Below are positions 61,741 to 64,000 of a stretch of DNA of 64,000 nucleotides, piece by piece; position 1 is the first letter of the stretch; every line of letters starts with the position of its first letter. The position numbers and the translations under genes were made by a program. The stretch comes from an uncultured Anaerolineaceae bacterium (GTDB taxonomy: Bacteria; Chloroflexota; Anaerolineae; Anaerolineales; Anaerolineaceae). The stretch lies in the NCBI GenBank assembly GCA_927443345.1, contig CAKMKJ010000006.1, forward strand, positions 1 to 64,000, read 5' to 3'. A model generated the notes under the pieces. The model searched no databases. It worked only from the letters and a program-made list of their open reading frames with translations, and had not been told where the DNA came from.

Positions 61741-62440
61741 TCTGAATGTGTCTTATGGCGCTATTCATGCATTACAGGGAGTCAATTTCGAACTAAATGA
61801 AGGCGAGATCGTTACCTTGATCGGTGCGAATGGCGCTGGAAAATCCACACTCCTTAACACGATCTCCGGGTTGCTGCCAGCAACGCTTGGAAAAGTGGAA
61901 TACCTTGGAGAAGACATACTAAAGCTTCCACCCCAGAAAATCGTTCGTAAAGGAATAGTTCACGTTCCAGAAGGCAGAAAAATTTTTGCGGCGATGACTG
62001 TGATGGAAAACCTGGAAATGGGTGCTTACACAGTAGAAGACAAGGAATGGATTAAAAAAAGAATAAATGAAATGTTCCAGGTCTTCCCGGTATTAGGCAA
62101 ACGTTCCAACCAACTTGGCGGAACATTATCTGGTGGTGAGCAGCAAATGCTCGCAATTGCCCGAGGGTTGATGGCGAATCCTAAATTAATCCTGCTTGAT
62201 GAACCCTCCATGGGGTTGTCTCCGGTGCTTGTGGAACAAATTTTTGATATCATCCAGGACATTAACAAACAAGGAACAAGCGTTCTTCTCGTAGAGCAAA
62301 ACGCTCAAATGGCATTAGTCATTGCAGACCGTGCATATGTGTTAGAAACCGGAAAGATCGTCCTTCAGGGAAATGCAGACGATGTTCTCCACGATCCCAA
62401 GGTGATCAACGCCTACCTTGGCGGCGGAGCAACCGACTAG
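61724..62440 (+). CDS. livF: Branched-chain amino-acid ABC transporter ATP-binding protein
   Basis: A 238-residue second ATPase of the transporter. ATG 61724 follows GGCGGAG. Walker A is GANGAGKSTLLNTISGL, the signature LSGGEQQMLAIARGL and Walker B LILLDEPSMGLSP. Completes the five-gene liv set (binding protein, two permeases, two ATPases). Confidence 0.96.
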   Translation: MLKVTDLNVSYGAIHALQGVNFELNEGEIVTLIGANGAGKSTLLNTISGLLPATLGKVEYLGEDILKLPPQKIVRKGIVHVPEGRKIFAAMTVMENLEMGAYTVEDKEWIKKRINEMFQVFPVLGKRSNQLGGTLSGGEQQMLAIARGLMANPKLILLDEPSMGLSPVLVEQIFDIIQDINKQGTSVLLVEQNAQMALVIADRAYVLETGKIVLQGNADDVLHDPKVINAYLGGGATD

Positions 62441-62454
62441 TTTTCTCAATAATC

Positions 62455-62493
62455 AAAAAAAGAGAGACATGGTTTTTTCCAGTCTCTCTTTTT
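62455..62493. terminator. Terminator shared by livF and the convergent MCP gene
   Basis: AGAGAGAC plus TGG (62461-62472, one bulged A) pairs with CCA plus GTCTCTCT (62479-62489). A and T runs on both sides fit a bidirectional terminator. Confidence 0.85.
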
Positions 62494-62555
62494 GTTTAAT
62501 TAATTTTCTTTCTATTTTAGATCAGATCCATTACACCACCGAATCGTCGATAATC

Positions 62556-64000
62556 CTATTCTTTGGTTATCTGAACTTCTTCCTGATTTAATTTAAATGT
62601 ATTCACTATTTGTTGAAGTGCATGTGCCATATCTGCAAGAGATTGGGCAGAAGCAGTTACTTCTTCAACCTGAGCGCTCATCTCTTCTGCGCTGGCACTC
62701 ACCTCTTCGATGGCTGCACTGTTTTCTTGACTGACACTGGCAATGCTTTCAACTGCTTGAGAAACTTCTGATGAATTGGCGGCCATTTCTTCAGTGGATG
62801 CGGTATTTTCTTCGATTACAGCCGAAACTGAGTCGACCGAGGCAACCAACGCTTCTGATGCGATTTTCATTTTCTCTGAAGCTTCAGAAGCTTCAAGCGC
62901 TTGTTTGTTTACAGCTTCTGCGGCAGTTAATATTTCATTAAGCGCTTGGCCAGCTTCATTGGCATTGGTTAAACCGACTTCCATTTCTTTTGTGCCTTCT
63001 GCCATGGCTTTCACGGCTTCTGCAACTGTGGTCAATATGCCATTGATCAAACCACCGATTTCTTTGGTAGCAAGTGAAGATCTTTCAGCCAATTTTCTGA
63101 CTTCATCAGCAACAACCGCAAATCCTTTGCCGTGCTCGCCAGCACGGGCGGCTTCAATGGCTGCATTCAAAGCCAGCAAATTCGTTTGAGATGCAATATC
63201 TTCGATGGTTTCCACGATCTGTCCAATCTCTTCAGACCGTTTACCCATTTCTTCTACCTTATCGGCTGAGATTCCAACCTTGGCCTTGATGCTCTGCATA
63301 CCTGTCAATGTACGTTCAACGGTGAGCGCACCTTTTTCTGCAGCTTCTGAAGCAGTGCGAGAACCTGAAGAAACGGCGGTGGCATTGTTGGCCACTTGTG
63401 TAATAGCGTTGCTGATCTCTTCGGTTACAGCAGAAGCTTGTGCAATTGAGCTGCTTTGTTCTTGTGCCCCTCTGGCGACGCCATCAATGGCTTGTGTCAT
63501 TTGTTCAACCGCCGAAGCCGTCCTATTGATGGATGAAGCCTGGTCAGCTGTGCCTTTTGCAATTTGCTGCACAGTGGCTGCAATTTGGTTGGTAGCCTGG
63601 CCTGCCTGGTTGGCAGCATTAGCCAATTGCTGTGATGCCGCGCTCAAGCTGGTAACGTTTAAGGCCACATTCCCGATTGCCTTACGCAAATTCGAAACCA
63701 TTTCAGCAAAGGCAAGACCAAGTTCATCTTTCTCAGACATGGGCTGAGGATCGACGGTAAGATCATTGGCAGCAATGACTTGCGCAATGCCTGCCCCGTC
63801 TTGCATATACCCAATAATGCCATTGAAAGATTTGCCAATATCACCAATCTCATCTTTGCGGTTCGTGATTAAATCTTTTTCTTTTTCAGTCATATCGCGT
63901 GCCAGATCACCGACCGAAAGCTGTTTGCCGGCTTTCACTAGAATCGACATCGGTTTTGTGATCGAGTTGCTTATGAAGAAGGCAAGGAACAAAACCGCTA
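62556..64000 (-). CDS. Methyl-accepting chemotaxis protein, N-terminus beyond the window
   Basis: The visible 478 residues run leftward from the right edge. They begin with the end of a transmembrane segment and a HAMP domain ([20 protein letters not shown], then [13 protein letters not shown]). A second HAMP-like helix pair and a methyl-accepting signalling domain follow, with the hairpin tip [20 protein letters not shown] intact and the flanking Ala/Glu/Gln-rich helices. The sensor region is not in the window. Che and flagellar genes are absent nearby. It could drive type IV pili or flagella. The gene ends with QITKE at 62556. Confidence 0.92.
   Translation of the reverse strand, partial: AVLFLAFFISNSITKPMSILVKAGKQLSVGDLARDMTEKEKDLITNRKDEIGDIGKSFNGIIGYMQDGAGIAQVIAANDLTVDPQPMSEKDELGLAFAEMVSNLRKAIGNVALNVTSLSAASQQLANAANQAGQATNQIAATVQQIAKGTADQASSINRTASAVEQMTQAIDGVARGAQEQSSSIAQASAVTEEISNAITQVANNATAVSSGSRTASEAAEKGALTVERTLTGMQSIKAKVGISADKVEEMGKRSEEIGQIVETIEDIASQTNLLALNAAIEAARAGEHGKGFAVVADEVRKLAERSSLATKEIGGLINGILTTVAEAVKAMAEGTKEMEVGLTNANEAGQALNEILTAAEAVNKQALEASEASEKMKIASEALVASVDSVSAVIEENTASTEEMAANSSEVSQAVESIASVSQENSAAIEEVSASAEEMSAQVEEVTASAQSLADMAHALQQIVNTFKLNQEEVQITKE

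Noticed and set aside
1-64000. tRNA, rRNA or CRISPR
   Set aside because: Reading both strands by eye I found no tRNA-like cloverleaf with a TTCGA loop in the right setting, no rRNA stretch and no regularly spaced repeats. A tRNAscan-SE, Rfam and CRISPR scan would be decisive.

Overview
The window looks like chromosomal DNA from a Gram-positive-staining or monoderm-like anaerobe, most plausibly a member of the Chloroflexota (Anaerolineae). This rests on three kinds of evidence: many small lipoproteins with Thr/Pro/Ala-rich linkers after the lipobox Cys, a PyrF-PyrE fusion, and a mix of anaerobic detoxification (flavodiiron protein), branched-chain amino-acid uptake and oligosaccharide phosphorolysis genes. 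This is inference from gene content; no rRNA, tRNA or other taxonomic marker was seen, and no phage, complete insertion sequence or CRISPR array.

Layout. Positions 1-8.9 kb hold a possible insertion-sequence end, a DUF2202/DUF4405 pair, a DUF985 cupin, a GNAT-like protein, a BrkB-family membrane protein, two lipoproteins and a 4Fe-4S protein. Positions 8.9-10.7 kb hold a PadR repressor with two GyrI-like proteins behind an operator-overlapped, apparently leaderless promoter. Positions 10.7-16.5 kb hold an APH-family kinase and a pyrimidine operon read leftward (pyrC-pyrB-pyrFE-pyrD), whose leader has a promoter, a 29-codon leader ORF and a terminator. Positions 16.5-21.7 kb hold a pair of paralogous small proteins, an MFS transporter, two toxin-antitoxin pairs and an Fe-alcohol dehydrogenase. 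Positions 21.7-28 kb hold a TCA module: citrate synthase and IclR leftward, and icd-acn rightward. Positions 28-34.4 kb hold a lipoprotein, an AbrB/RelE pair, an ABC-F protein with an attenuator-like leader, an orphan histidine kinase and a peroxiredoxin-glutaredoxin fusion. Positions 34.4-45.7 kb hold a secreted metallopeptidase-like lipoprotein broken at a poly-G tract, an operon of two large glycoside phosphorylase-like proteins with deoC and a cupin, and an AAA ATPase. Positions 45.9-52.5 kb hold a cell-surface group: a BcsB-like protein, a Wzz/degenerate-GGDEF fusion, a sortase-like lipoprotein, a YjfB-like protein and a LysM/M23 lipoprotein. Positions 52.6-56.4 kb hold class II aldolase, a 2H phosphoesterase interrupted by an in-frame TAG, a further toxin-antitoxin pair and a flavodiiron protein. 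Positions 56.5-62.5 kb hold a complete liv ABC transporter operon (livKHMGF) preceded by a short membrane-peptide ORF and a terminator. A methyl-accepting chemotaxis protein runs off the right edge.

How the parts fit. Carbon flow is represented by the two phosphorylases (giving sugar-1-phosphates), the aldolase and the citrate synthase/aconitase/isocitrate dehydrogenase set. The isocitrate dehydrogenase carries Asp-Ile where the NADP enzymes carry Lys-Tyr, which predicts NAD+ use. Oxygen and peroxide stress is covered by the flavodiiron protein and the Prx-Grx fusion. The regulatory DNA is the most distinctive part: two leaders (pyr and ABC-F) combine a short ORF with one or two intrinsic terminators, and a third (liv) may do the same. 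These are the best candidates for undescribed biology here.
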